Below, one piece after another: positions 52,163 to 61,022 of a stretch of DNA of 64,000 nt. The translations under genes and the position numbers were made by a program. Position 1 is the first letter of the stretch. Each line of letters opens with the position of its first letter. The notes under the pieces were generated by a model. The model did not search any database and had not been told where the DNA came from. It saw only the letters and a list, made by a program, of their open reading frames with translations. Source of the stretch: Myxococcales bacterium (GTDB lineage: Bacteria; Myxococcota_A; UBA9042). Location: positions 1 through 64,000 of the forward strand of contig CANLIC010000016.1 in the NCBI GenBank assembly GCA_947491025.1. Direction: 5' to 3'.

Positions 52163-55100
52163 TCAGTAGGCAAGAATCGCCAAGCCGCTCGAGTAGGTGC
52201 TGATGACCAAGTCCGGGTAGCCGTCGCCATTGAAGTCGCCGTTCGTCGCCAGCGTGAAGTTGCCCATCGTGGTCGCGCCAGGGGCAAAGACATTGGGGAT
52301 GCTCCAATCCTCGACTTCGTAGCTCCGCGTCGTACCCGCGGCGCTGCCAGTGCGCACCAGGGCGGACCGAACGCCGACGGTGAGCCGCCCTCCAACCGAC
52401 CAACTGGGACGGACCGATGCGATCGCGGTGCTGCCGTCACCGACATTGCCAAAGTCGCCGGCCGGGTAGATGAACTGGACTGGGGCGACCTTGGCGAAGC
52501 CATTGTTGGTCTTGTAGAAGTCGCTCTGGCCGGGCAACAGCGATGCATTGAGCGGGACGATGCCCGAAGCTACGCCATCAATCGCCTTGCCGCTCGCCCA
52601 ATGCAGATACGTCACTTCGTTCGCGGGCGCGTGGGCCACGGCGATGTCGGGGATGCCGTCGCCATCGTACTCGACCAAGATGGGCGACTGGAAGGTGTTG
52701 ATGCCAGTGAAGCCCGGTCGCAGCACAGCTGCGCTCTTGTCATCGGCCGAGCCGCTGTCGAGGTTGTTGGACAGCAACACGTTCGTCGCGCCGGTCCAGC
52801 TCCGACCACGAACGATGTAGATGCCTTGGGTACCGGCATTCTGGACGATGAGCAGATCATCGAACTGTTGGCCGGTACCGTTGTTGTCGCGCAGGATGTT
52901 GCCACCGCCGCTTAGGCCAATGCCAAACGCTGGTGTGCCTGCGTAGTCGGAGCGCTTGATCAACAGCACGTTGTGGGTGGCGCGGTCAGTTGCGGACTCG
53001 ATGTCGAGGGTCTTCGGCGAGGCTGTGCTCCAGCTGGTGCTGCCGGGAACGACGAAGACACGCTCCTCAAGGACCGAGGGCGTGGCGGTGACGGTGAATG
53101 CGAAGTCCTGGATCGGCTTGTTGCCGGTTGCGACGTCCCCGTTCATGTTGCCAACCGCCGCCAAGGCGCGGATGCCCGCGACGACGTTGTAAGTGATGTT
53201 CGTCACTTTGAGCGCCGGAGTGGTCGCCAGCGCTTTGCCCTTCTCACCGAGGTAGACGTGAACCTCGCGCTTGACGCCGGAGCCCTGGCCGAACGAGACG
53301 ACGAGGTCGCCGACGCCGTCGCCATTGGCGTCGAGACCGACCGTCTGCACACCGAGCGCTACCGTGTTGTCGAAGCATGTGTGCGTCGCGGCGGACTGCG
53401 CCTTGATGTCGAGGTCTGCGACGCTGAGATCGGCGTTCGCGTGGCCATAGACAACGCAGGACTTAGCGCCATTTCGGCCACCGAGCATCGCGTCCTGCAG
53501 ACCATCACCGTTCACGTCACCGATAAAGGTGGGGTGGGCGAAGGTGTAGGGTTGGTTCCATGGCGCGACCGTGGAGGTCCACTTGGCGTAGCGCAGCCGC
53601 AGATCGGCGGTCGACAGCACATTGCTGATGGCGCCCGCGTTGCCCGCGGCGTCGACCGCGCGGACCGCGAAGAAGTACTTGGTGGTCCCGTTGTCGGTCA
53701 GCGTCGCGAACTTACAGGCGTCGGTTGCGGCCCGACCGTCTGGCCCCTCGACGACCACGGCTTCTGCTGCCCCGGGCGCGCCCGGCTTCGGCAAGACCGT
53801 CTTTGGCAGCGCGCTCGCCTTGCAGGCGTTGTCGAAGTTGTCCTTGGTGATCTCGGCCCGTGAGTAGGCGACTTCGTACTTATCGGCTGCGCCACCGCTA
53901 GCACCGTCCTCGGCGACCGCGGCGAAGTTCAGCTTGGCAAAGGGTCGACGGGGGTTGAGGTCGCCTTTCGCTGAGTCGAATGCCGCGAGTTGGATGGCGG
54001 CTGGCGGGACCCAGTCCACTTCGATGGCGATGGTGGCCTTGCCGGTGTTGCCCGCGGCGTCGGCCACAGTGGCCTCGACTGTATTGGCAGCATCCTCCTT
54101 CAGGGTCACGAACTTCAGTTCCGTGGCCACTGTACCGCTCGCTGCAAAGTTAGAGGGCAACCCGAGCCCGGCCGAGAGGTCCGCGCCGGCAACCGTCTCC
54201 TTGACGCTCACGAACTTGCCGCCGGAGAGGCCAGCGTCAACGGTCTGCAGAAGCAGGTGCACCTGGTGGCCATTCTTGCCGGTGTCGCGGTCGACGGTCT
54301 GACCGACGAGGTTGGTCGAACCGGACGCGGGCGTCGTCGCGCCAAGAACGGTACCGGCGATGAACGACGCCACCGGGTGGGTCAGGTCGACGACCAACGA
54401 GCTCTCGCCCGTGCTGCCCTTGGTGCTGGCACCTTCGAGCGCCTTGACCTCCACCTTGGGCTTGGTGCCGTCGGTCACGGTGATCTCGAGGGTTGCCGCG
54501 CTGTTGGCCGGCGCCTTGCTGTCCTTGGCCGCGCCATCGACCAAGACCTGGAGGGCGTCGATATTACCGCAAGGACCGACGAAGGACGCCTGCAGCGGCA
54601 GCTTGACGCTAGCGCAGTTCTGGCCGGGCTTGGCGCACAGCGCGGTGTTCACGATACCGGATGCGGGCAAGCCACTGACCGAGACGAGGCAGCCAGAGAG
54701 CTGGACGGCGAAGCCGCGCTCGACGCTGGTGACGTTGCCGGAGACGTCCGTCGCCGACACCCGCAGGCTGTACTGCTTGGTCTTGCCAAATGGCACGGTG
54801 ACGAAGACGGCGGGCTCAGCGCCGCCTGCATTGGTCACGTCGCCAGCCGCCACCTGTGCAAAGCCAGCGCAGCCAGCGAAGTTGGCGTCGCAGTCGGTGC
54901 CGAGCTCGACCTTCCAGGACTTGGCTCCACCGGTCGTGAATGTCGTCGAGACCTGGTAGCCGCCGACGTTGGCCTTTGCGTCATCTGCGTCGCCAAAGGC
55001 CTGCGCTGCCGTGGGCGTCGCGATCGTCAAGGTCGGCGCCTGGGTGTCGACGCTGACCGTCGTCGGCGAGGTTGCGATGATCGACGTGTTGGCGCACGCG

Positions 55101-58100
55101 TCGCTGATGGTGGCCGTCAGCGTGTGCGAGCCATCCGCCAGGGTCTGGTACAGGGCATGGCTGAAGAGTGCCTCGCCCTTGGTGATAGCGACCGAGCCGA
55201 TGGTCTTGTCTCCGTCTTTGAGGGTCACCGGTTGCGCCTCGACGTCGACCGATGACGACGCGATCCGCACGTCGAGCGAGTCGCCGTTGAGCAGCGTCGC
55301 CTTGGTCGGCGCCGAGAACTGACCGATCGGCGGAATGGTATTGACCTCGTAGGTGCCAGCGCTGATCGCCGCGCTCTCGTTGCCGACCTCATCGGTGGCG
55401 ATCGCGGTGAACGCGGTGCTGCCCTCGTTGGCGACCTTGGCCGTCAGTGCTCCGACTTTTGCGCTCGTCGTGGCGCTACCGACCTGGCTCGGTCCAGCGA
55501 GCATGACGACTGTCGCGTCCTCTCCTTCCATCGTGATGGCGAAGGAGAAGGAGCCGCCAGGAAGGCCGTCGAGGGCCACCTGCGCGGATCGCGAGAGGCA
55601 GGAAGTGGGCATGCCCGCCACGACCGGCGGTGCGATCGTCTTGATGACGGGCGCTATCGTGTCGAGGAGGATGCGCCGCTTGCGCGTGTTGCTGAGTGCC
55701 GCCGTCTGCGACGACACCCAATTCGCGTTGACCGCCGCATCCTTGCCGTTCGGCAGCAACTCGGCGGTGACCGTATGCAAGCCGTCCGGGAGCGTCTTGA
55801 CTTCGAGCGAGCCAGACAACGTTGCATCGATCGCCGACTCGACGACCTGCTTGCCACCATGGGCGCAGGTCGCGCCGATGATGTTGCCATTGTCGCTGCA
55901 GATTCGGAGTTTGGCGCCCGGCAGCACGCCGAGCAAGGCGACACTCAGCGTCTTGGTCGTGTTCTTTGCCCAAGGCATTGTGCACTTGCCTTGGTGGCAG
56001 AGCTCGGAGCCACAGTCGGCCTTGGTCGAGCAGGACTTCCCGTCGAGGCTGCTGGGCGCGACGATTCGGATTTCCGGGGCGTCCGCGACAACCACAACCG
56101 TCAGTGTGAGCGTGGCCGTGTTGCCCGCAGCGTCCGCCGTCGTCAGCGTAAGGCCGACTTTGGTGCCACCCGGCAGGGTGACCAGACCGAACGAGAGCGT
56201 GGCCGGCTGGCCGTCGCTGATGGCGCCGTGAACACCGGTCTTGGCGGTCGAGACCACCTTGCCTGTGTCATCGGCAACGCTGAGGTTGACGTCGCTCGTG
56301 GCGGGGATGCCGACAACTTGGACCGATAGCTGCAACTGAACACCGTCGGCCGGGTTCCCGTTGACGTCATCGGCAGCGAGGAAGAGGAGTTTGTTCGGGA
56401 TGATGCTGAAGAGCTTAGGCGCCACGCGATCCACCGTGAGCGACACCGCTGCACCAACCGCCGCCTGCCCGGCTTCGTCCACGACGCTTGGCGTCAGGGT
56501 GCATTTGGCAGCATGTGGCAGCGTGATCGACGAAAAGACGGCAACGCCATTGGCGACAGTCGCGGTCGCGGTCACTGTCGCCGCGAGGTCACAGGCGACC
56601 ACGAGCGTGGCGGCACTGCCGTCAGCGGCGCCCGTCGTCGTGGCGCTGACGTTGGCAATGCAGTCGGTGAGCCCAGGGATGCACGCTGCCTTGGCCAGAT
56701 TCACCGCCTCGCCGTTGGTAAAGCCTTGCAGGGCGATGCCCGGTTGGTCGGCCTTGCGGGTGACCGTCAAGGCGGGGCTCACCCCAGGTGCCTCAGCACC
56801 CACAGGCAGAGCCGTAACCTGGAGAGTGTTGGCACCAATTTTGAGGCCGTTGACCTTGGCGCCATAGGTGCCATTGCCGGTGCTGGCAAAGGTGAGGCCA
56901 TTGACCTCCTGCCCGTTGAGTACAAGGGTCATGGCGGCGCCGTTGACGGCCACACCGAGCGCCTTGTCGGTGACGCTGAGCTCGATATCCAGGCTATCGG
57001 CGGCGATGAAGACGTTCACCGCGGGCTTCAGCCACTTTACGATGGCGGCGTTCGACTGCAACGTGATGTTGACAATGACGTCCTTGCTCGCGTTGCCCAG
57101 CGAGTCCTTGGCCGAGGCCACAATGACGTTCGCGCCGGGCTGCAGGGTGACGGAAGGGAACGTCACGAGGCCGTTGCCCTTGACACTCTGGCAGGGCATT
57201 TCGAAGCCGTTGACTGTCGCGCAGACGGTCGAGGTCGTGATCTCGCTCTCGCCGCTCAGGCTGAAGACGACTTTGGTCTGGTAGCCGGGTGCGATGTCAT
57301 CGCTGTCCGCGTCATTCTTCGGGTCGAGGATCTGCTTGGTCGGGATGGCCAGCGTCAGAACCGGCGGGTTGCGGTCTATGGCGATGATCCTGGTCAAGGT
57401 CGAGCACAAGCCGTCCGCCACGGCGTTGCCGTAGCTGTCGACAGCGTTGAGCTTGAGCTCGTACGTGCCGTGCGGGACCGGGACCGGGGGCGAGCCAACC
57501 GTCAGGGCCAAAGAGCCCGTGAAGGCGCCATCCTTAATCTTGCCGATCGGGGTATCGATGAAGGTCGCGCCGCCCTGGAGCGACAGCTTCGCCTCCACCA
57601 CCGCCCCCTCGAGGCCGGTGGCCGTCGCGCCAACGGCCAAGGTCGCGGCAGCGGTCACAAAGCCCTCCGCAGGCAGCTTGATCGTCATGCACGGCGGCGG
57701 CAGACCGACCGTCAGCGCCACTTCGGGGCTCTCGCTGGGGTTGGCGCCATTGTCGCGAGCGACGCAAACGACGCTGGTGCCGATCGCCGTGGCGTCGATC
57801 GACAGCGGCACGGCGAGCGTGGCGGCGCCGCCGCTGACGATGGCGGTGCCATTCGGAGTCGCCGGGTAGGGGCTTCCGGCCTGATTCGACCGACAGAACA
57901 CGGAGACTTTGGTGCCATCGGCCGCGCCCTGAAGCGCGATGTCGAAGCTGGTCTCCAAGACCGTCGAGGTCGAAGCGTCGGTGTCGTTCTTGGCGTTGAG
58001 CACTGCGCCGGAGGCGGGCGAGGTGATGGTCAACTTGGCCTTGCTCGCGGCGACCTGGTAGCTGCGCTTGCCGGTGCCGGCCAGGCCGCAGGCGTTGGTG

Positions 58101-59296
58101 GCCTCCACCGTGACGTCCCAGGTCTTCGAGGTGGCGAAGCTGAGGTCGAACTCGAAGCCGCCATTGAGCTTCATCGAGGTCTTGCCGACCTCAACGCCGT
58201 CGACCTTGACCACGAGCTTCTCGATGTCGCTCGGGGTCATGGTGGTCGCGGTGCCGACGATGGTGACCTGCACGCCGTTGGCGTCGTTGCCGTCTGCGTC
58301 ATCGGCCAGGGTCAGCAACGCCTTGTTGGGGGCCACGATGGCCACGTTCGGTGCGTCGGTGGTGACAGGCACGTCAAGTGCGTCGGATTGGCCCTTGGGG
58401 CGCTCGGCGTGGGCGTCGTCGACGACGATCGCGACGACGGTGGCGGTCTCGTTGATGACGCCGGTGGTGTCGGCGGCGACGGTCGCGGTGACGGTGGCCT
58501 TGCCGGCGACCAGGGCGACCTTGGGCGTCTCTTGAATCTTGCCGCTGACGTCCGTCACGCGCAGCTGGGCGTGGGTGCAGTCGGGCGTCGTGGAGGTGAT
58601 CTGGAAGGTCGCCTGCAGACCCGGCGTCGCCGGATCGGCGTCTTCGACGATGCAGCCGTTGACGGGGACCAGAGCGGCCGTGCAGCCGTCGCCGCAGTCA
58701 AGCTTGGCGGCCTTGGCGGTGGTGACCTGGCTACCCGAGATCGTGGCGACCACGGAGATCGCGCTCTGCGAGGCTGTGCACTCGAGGGTGACCTTGGTCA
58801 ACTCGGCGGTGCCGCCGCTCATCTTCACCTTGCCGACGGACTTGCCGTCCACCTGTACGTCGACCTCGGTGCCTTCGGGCACGTTGATGCCGTTGATCTG
58901 GATGTCGATCTGGAAGCCCGGATCGGCGAGGCCCGGGTACTTGTCGAGCGAGAGGTCGAGGATCTCGGCGTCGACTGGGTCAACCAAGCCGTTGCCCTTG
59001 GCGTGGGCGATGTTGAAGGTCAGCTTGGCCTGCGGACCGGTGCTGTCCACTTCGAGCCCGCCACCGTCGATTCCGGAGTCGACCCCAGCATCGACCGCAC
59101 CGTCGACGCTAGCGTCAGCGCCGCCAGGGTTGACCGGCTTGTCATCGCCGCAGCCGGCGAGCGCGACGCTCAGCGCGAGCGCGACCAGCGACATGGCGCG
59201 GAGGCTGGCGCCGTCGGCGCGACAGGGAGCGAGATCGCCCACCTTCGAGGCAGAAAGCCAAGTCAGGGAGCTGGTCTTGACTGTCGAAAGCATCAT
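52163..59296 (-). CDS. Giant lipoprotein with many Ig-like domains and C-terminal FG-GAP repeats
   Basis: A 2377-residue protein. The signal region contains MSLVALALSVALAGC with a good lipobox. An Asp/Ala/Gly linker follows (DASVDGAVDAGVDSGIDGG). About 1850 residues are made of successive ~90-120-residue Ig-like beta domains with recurring DxxGN and TVxVDTxxPxL signatures, as in bacterial surface adhesins. One short Cys cluster (CSTKADCGSELCHQGKC) interrupts them. The last ~470 residues hold FG-GAP/VCBS repeats with calcium-loop motifs DVNGDGLQD, DANGDGVGD, DYDGDGIPD and DFNGDGYPD. ATG at 59296 has AGAGG upstream; an ATG at 59194, adjacent to the signal, is an alternative. It lies between pqqD-like and precursor genes. 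Confidence 0.8.
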   Translation of the reverse strand: MMLSTVKTSSLTWLSASKVGDLAPCRADGASLRAMSLVALALSVALAGCGDDKPVNPGGADASVDGAVDAGVDSGIDGGGLEVDSTGPQAKLTFNIAHAKGNGLVDPVDAEILDLSLDKYPGLADPGFQIDIQINGINVPEGTEVDVQVDGKSVGKVKMSGGTAELTKVTLECTASQSAISVVATISGSQVTTAKAAKLDCGDGCTAALVPVNGCIVEDADPATPGLQATFQITSTTPDCTHAQLRVTDVSGKIQETPKVALVAGKATVTATVAADTTGVINETATVVAIVVDDAHAERPKGQSDALDVPVTTDAPNVAIVAPNKALLTLADDADGNDANGVQVTIVGTATTMTPSDIEKLVVKVDGVEVGKTSMKLNGGFEFDLSFATSKTWDVTVEATNACGLAGTGKRSYQVAASKAKLTITSPASGAVLNAKNDTDASTSTVLETSFDIALQGAADGTKVSVFCRSNQAGSPYPATPNGTAIVSGGAATLAVPLSIDATAIGTSVVCVARDNGANPSESPEVALTVGLPPPCMTIKLPAEGFVTAAATLAVGATATGLEGAVVEAKLSLQGGATFIDTPIGKIKDGAFTGSLALTVGSPPVPVPHGTYELKLNAVDSYGNAVADGLCSTLTRIIAIDRNPPVLTLAIPTKQILDPKNDADSDDIAPGYQTKVVFSLSGESEITTSTVCATVNGFEMPCQSVKGNGLVTFPSVTLQPGANVIVASAKDSLGNASKDVIVNITLQSNAAIVKWLKPAVNVFIAADSLDIELSVTDKALGVAVNGAAMTLVLNGQEVNGLTFASTGNGTYGAKVNGLKIGANTLQVTALPVGAEAPGVSPALTVTRKADQPGIALQGFTNGEAVNLAKAACIPGLTDCIANVSATTTGAADGSAATLVVACDLAATVTATATVANGVAVFSSITLPHAAKCTLTPSVVDEAGQAAVGAAVSLTVDRVAPKLFSIIPNKLLFLAADDVNGNPADGVQLQLSVQVVGIPATSDVNLSVADDTGKVVSTAKTGVHGAISDGQPATLSFGLVTLPGGTKVGLTLTTADAAGNTATLTLTVVVVADAPEIRIVAPSSLDGKSCSTKADCGSELCHQGKCTMPWAKNTTKTLSVALLGVLPGAKLRICSDNGNIIGATCAHGGKQVVESAIDATLSGSLEVKTLPDGLHTVTAELLPNGKDAAVNANWVSSQTAALSNTRKRRILLDTIAPVIKTIAPPVVAGMPTSCLSRSAQVALDGLPGGSFSFAITMEGEDATVVMLAGPSQVGSATTSAKVGALTAKVANEGSTAFTAIATDEVGNESAAISAGTYEVNTIPPIGQFSAPTKATLLNGDSLDVRIASSSVDVEAQPVTLKDGDKTIGSVAITKGEALFSHALYQTLADGSHTLTATISDACANTSIIATSPTTVSVDTQAPTLTIATPTAAQAFGDADDAKANVGGYQVSTTFTTGGAKSWKVELGTDCDANFAGCAGFAQVAAGDVTNAGGAEPAVFVTVPFGKTKQYSLRVSATDVSGNVTSVERGFAVQLSGCLVSVSGLPASGIVNTALCAKPGQNCASVKLPLQASFVGPCGNIDALQVLVDGAAKDSKAPANSAATLEITVTDGTKPKVEVKALEGASTKGSTGESSLVVDLTHPVASFIAGTVLGATTPASGSTNLVGQTVDRDTGKNGHQVHLLLQTVDAGLSGGKFVSVKETVAGADLSAGLGLPSNFAASGTVATELKFVTLKEDAANTVEATVADAAGNTGKATIAIEVDWVPPAAIQLAAFDSAKGDLNPRRPFAKLNFAAVAEDGASGGAADKYEVAYSRAEITKDNFDNACKASALPKTVLPKPGAPGAAEAVVVEGPDGRAATDACKFATLTDNGTTKYFFAVRAVDAAGNAGAISNVLSTADLRLRYAKWTSTVAPWNQPYTFAHPTFIGDVNGDGLQDAMLGGRNGAKSCVVYGHANADLSVADLDIKAQSAATHTCFDNTVALGVQTVGLDANGDGVGDLVVSFGQGSGVKREVHVYLGEKGKALATTPALKVTNITYNVVAGIRALAAVGNMNGDVATGNKPIQDFAFTVTATPSVLEERVFVVPGSTSWSTASPKTLDIESATDRATHNVLLIKRSDYAGTPAFGIGLSGGGNILRDNNGTGQQFDDLLIVQNAGTQGIYIVRGRSWTGATNVLLSNNLDSGSADDKSAAVLRPGFTGINTFQSPILVEYDGDGIPDIAVAHAPANEVTYLHWASGKAIDGVASGIVPLNASLLPGQSDFYKTNNGFAKVAPVQFIYPAGDFGNVGDGSTAIASVRPSWSVGGRLTVGVRSALVRTGSAAGTTRSYEVEDWSIPNVFAPGATTMGNFTLATNGDFNGDGYPDLVISTYSSGLAILAY

Positions 59297-59478
59297 CCTC
59301 TCACCTCTGGCGCGTGCCGCCCTGCCCGTCGCGCCTGGGGGGCCGGCGCGTGGTCGGATCGACTCAGCGCGCGGCTCATGAGGGGAGCGCGCCTGTAGTC
59401 GAAGCCGTGGGAGTGTGCCACGGTCAGCACGCGATCGCAATCTTGGCTCGGATGTCCGGATTGCCTTGGGCTCGACCA

Positions 59479-59826
59479 TCACGGCGCGCCCTGCGGTGTG
59501 TGGTGAGAACCTGCGACGGGCCGCAAGATCCCCACCGCGGCGAGCGATCCCAGGAAGGCGTCGACATCGGCGGCGATCGCCGAGGGTTCGCCGGAGAAGC
59601 GCTGCGTCAGCTGCACCACGAGGTCGTCGCGGTCAACGCCATCACCGGCCAGCGCTTCGACGATCGCGGCGCCGGTTGGCGAGGCGACTCGGTGCATCGA
59701 GCGATCCGGCGTGACGAGGAAAATTTCGCCTGCGACGCGGCGCCAGGCGACCGCTGGGTGGAGCGCAAGCCGGCCGGCAACGGGCTCTGCGGCGATTTGG
59801 GCGACGGGAGATGGGGCGTCGGTCAT
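59479..59826 (-). CDS. PqqD-family peptide chaperone
   Basis: A 115-residue protein with the PqqD/RRE winged-helix pattern: LHPAVAWRRVAGEIFLVTPD, then HRVASPTGAAIVEAL and DDLVVQLTQRFSGEPSAIAADVDAFLGSLAAVGIL. These small proteins hold the leader peptide of a RiPP precursor for the radical SAM enzyme. The ATG at 59826 has GGAG 6 bases upstream. It is the first gene of the block; the giant lipoprotein gene starts 182 bp downstream. The N-terminal ~15 residues and the Pro/His-rich C-terminus are probably disordered. Confidence 0.85.
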   Translation of the reverse strand: MTDAPSPVAQIAAEPVAGRLALHPAVAWRRVAGEIFLVTPDRSMHRVASPTGAAIVEALAGDGVDRDDLVVQLTQRFSGEPSAIAADVDAFLGSLAAVGILRPVAGSHHTPQGAP

Positions 59827-60078
59827 GTCTGGCTCCAGGGGGCCTTGGGCGGGTCCCCGTTCGCTTGGTTGCGGGTGGCAGCGGCGAAGATCATTGCCGA
59901 GGGAGATCTGCGTGGACGTTGATGAGCGTGGTCCCGGTTCGGTTCGGTTCGAGAGGAGGTTCGATGCAGACGGTCGTGCCCGTCGACTGGGGCTGCCGTG
60001 GCCGTGCGCGCTGCTTGGCGAAACAGCGAGCCTGCAAGCGAGCCTTCCGGCCCAACTTGGCTGTAGCGATGGTCCAAT

Positions 60079-60867
60079 TTAGCCGCGTTCGACGGGCAGC
60101 CCCGTGTGATCGGCTGGCCCGCCACCCGCACGCTCTGCTTCGCTGATTCCGACGTAGTGGGGAACCAATCCGGTCCAGTCCATTGAATTCTTAGATGCTT
60201 CGGCGGCGCCAAACAAGAGTGCCGCGTCCGGTGCGGCGATGACGATCGCGGCGCCCGAGGCCTCGCGAAGCGGCGCAGCGAGGTGCGCGAGCTCGGGGCA
60301 GAGGACGATGGTCGTCTCTGCGGGCAGGTAGGGGCCGTCCCAGCCTGCCAGCAGCGCAGTCAATGGGCGCTCGACGGTGGCGACCTCAGGCGGCGCCTCG
60401 AGGCTGTCTGAGGCCAACCAGGCGTCGTAGACGTGAAGGGCGCGGCTTGGCATCAAGACCCGCAACGACCCCTTGGCTCCAGCGGCCCGGGCGGCGGCGC
60501 CGAGCAGCGCGCTCGAAGTCACGGGGCGCGTCGAAGCGCCGGCCATCCAGGCGAGAGCGCGGGCGGTCGCCAGGCCAAGGCGCAGGCCGGTGAAGCTGCC
60601 GGGGCCGACATCGCAGAGAACGAGCTGGACCTTGCGGAGGGCGTCGGCGCCGGCCAGGGCCAGAGCGGCGGGCAACAGGCGGCGCGGCTGCCCACGGCGC
60701 CAACGCTGGCGCCAGACGCGGCGGCTGCCATCCTCTGCCTGCCACGCGACCTGTTCGATGTCGGTGGAGGTGGAGATGGCGACGATGGTCGGCGCCGCCC
60801 CAGGTGCCGTGCGGCCGAGCGGCGTCAGCGTCTCGAAGGTGAAGTTGGCACCTGCGCCTGAGTCCAA
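60079..60867 (-). CDS. tsaB: TsaB, tRNA threonylcarbamoyladenosine complex subunit
   Basis: About 262 residues. The ASKHA-fold protein starts its first strand with IVAISTSTD and has DVGPGSFTGLRLGLATARALAW, the signature of TsaB, which with TsaD and TsaE makes t6A37 on tRNAs reading ANN codons. The middle region is more diverged. The start is uncertain: no ATG or GTG is in frame between the end of the upstream RseP gene and the family start, so the TTG at 60867 is proposed, without a clear ribosome-binding site. CTG codons nearby are alternatives. Essential gene in most bacteria; partner genes are not in the window. Confidence 0.82.
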   Translation of the reverse strand: MDSGAGANFTFETLTPLGRTAPGAAPTIVAISTSTDIEQVAWQAEDGSRRVWRQRWRRGQPRRLLPAALALAGADALRKVQLVLCDVGPGSFTGLRLGLATARALAWMAGASTRPVTSSALLGAAARAAGAKGSLRVLMPSRALHVYDAWLASDSLEAPPEVATVERPLTALLAGWDGPYLPAETTIVLCPELAHLAAPLREASGAAIVIAAPDAALLFGAAEASKNSMDWTGLVPHYVGISEAERAGGGPADHTGLPVERG

Positions 60868-61022
60868 GACCAGAGGCGGCAGCGGGCGAACCCCAACGGC
60901 TGGGGGCGCCTCGGCCGCGTCTGCGCACGGATGTGGCGGGGCTGGCGGGGGCGGCTGCAGCGGCGATGTCCTCCGTGGCGGCCTGGCTGCCAGGTCGCCG
61001 CGCGACGTGCAAAGGGGGCGGA

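Noticed and set aside
56513..59398. Long open frame (961 codons) on the plus strand
   Set aside because: It is antisense to the giant Ig-like lipoprotein; high GC content leaves stop-free frames opposite real genes. No domain or signal is present.
59827..59892. 22-residue frame upstream of the pqqD-like gene with an ATGA overlap, considered as a second precursor
   Set aside because: No ribosome-binding site, no Cys and no leader motif.
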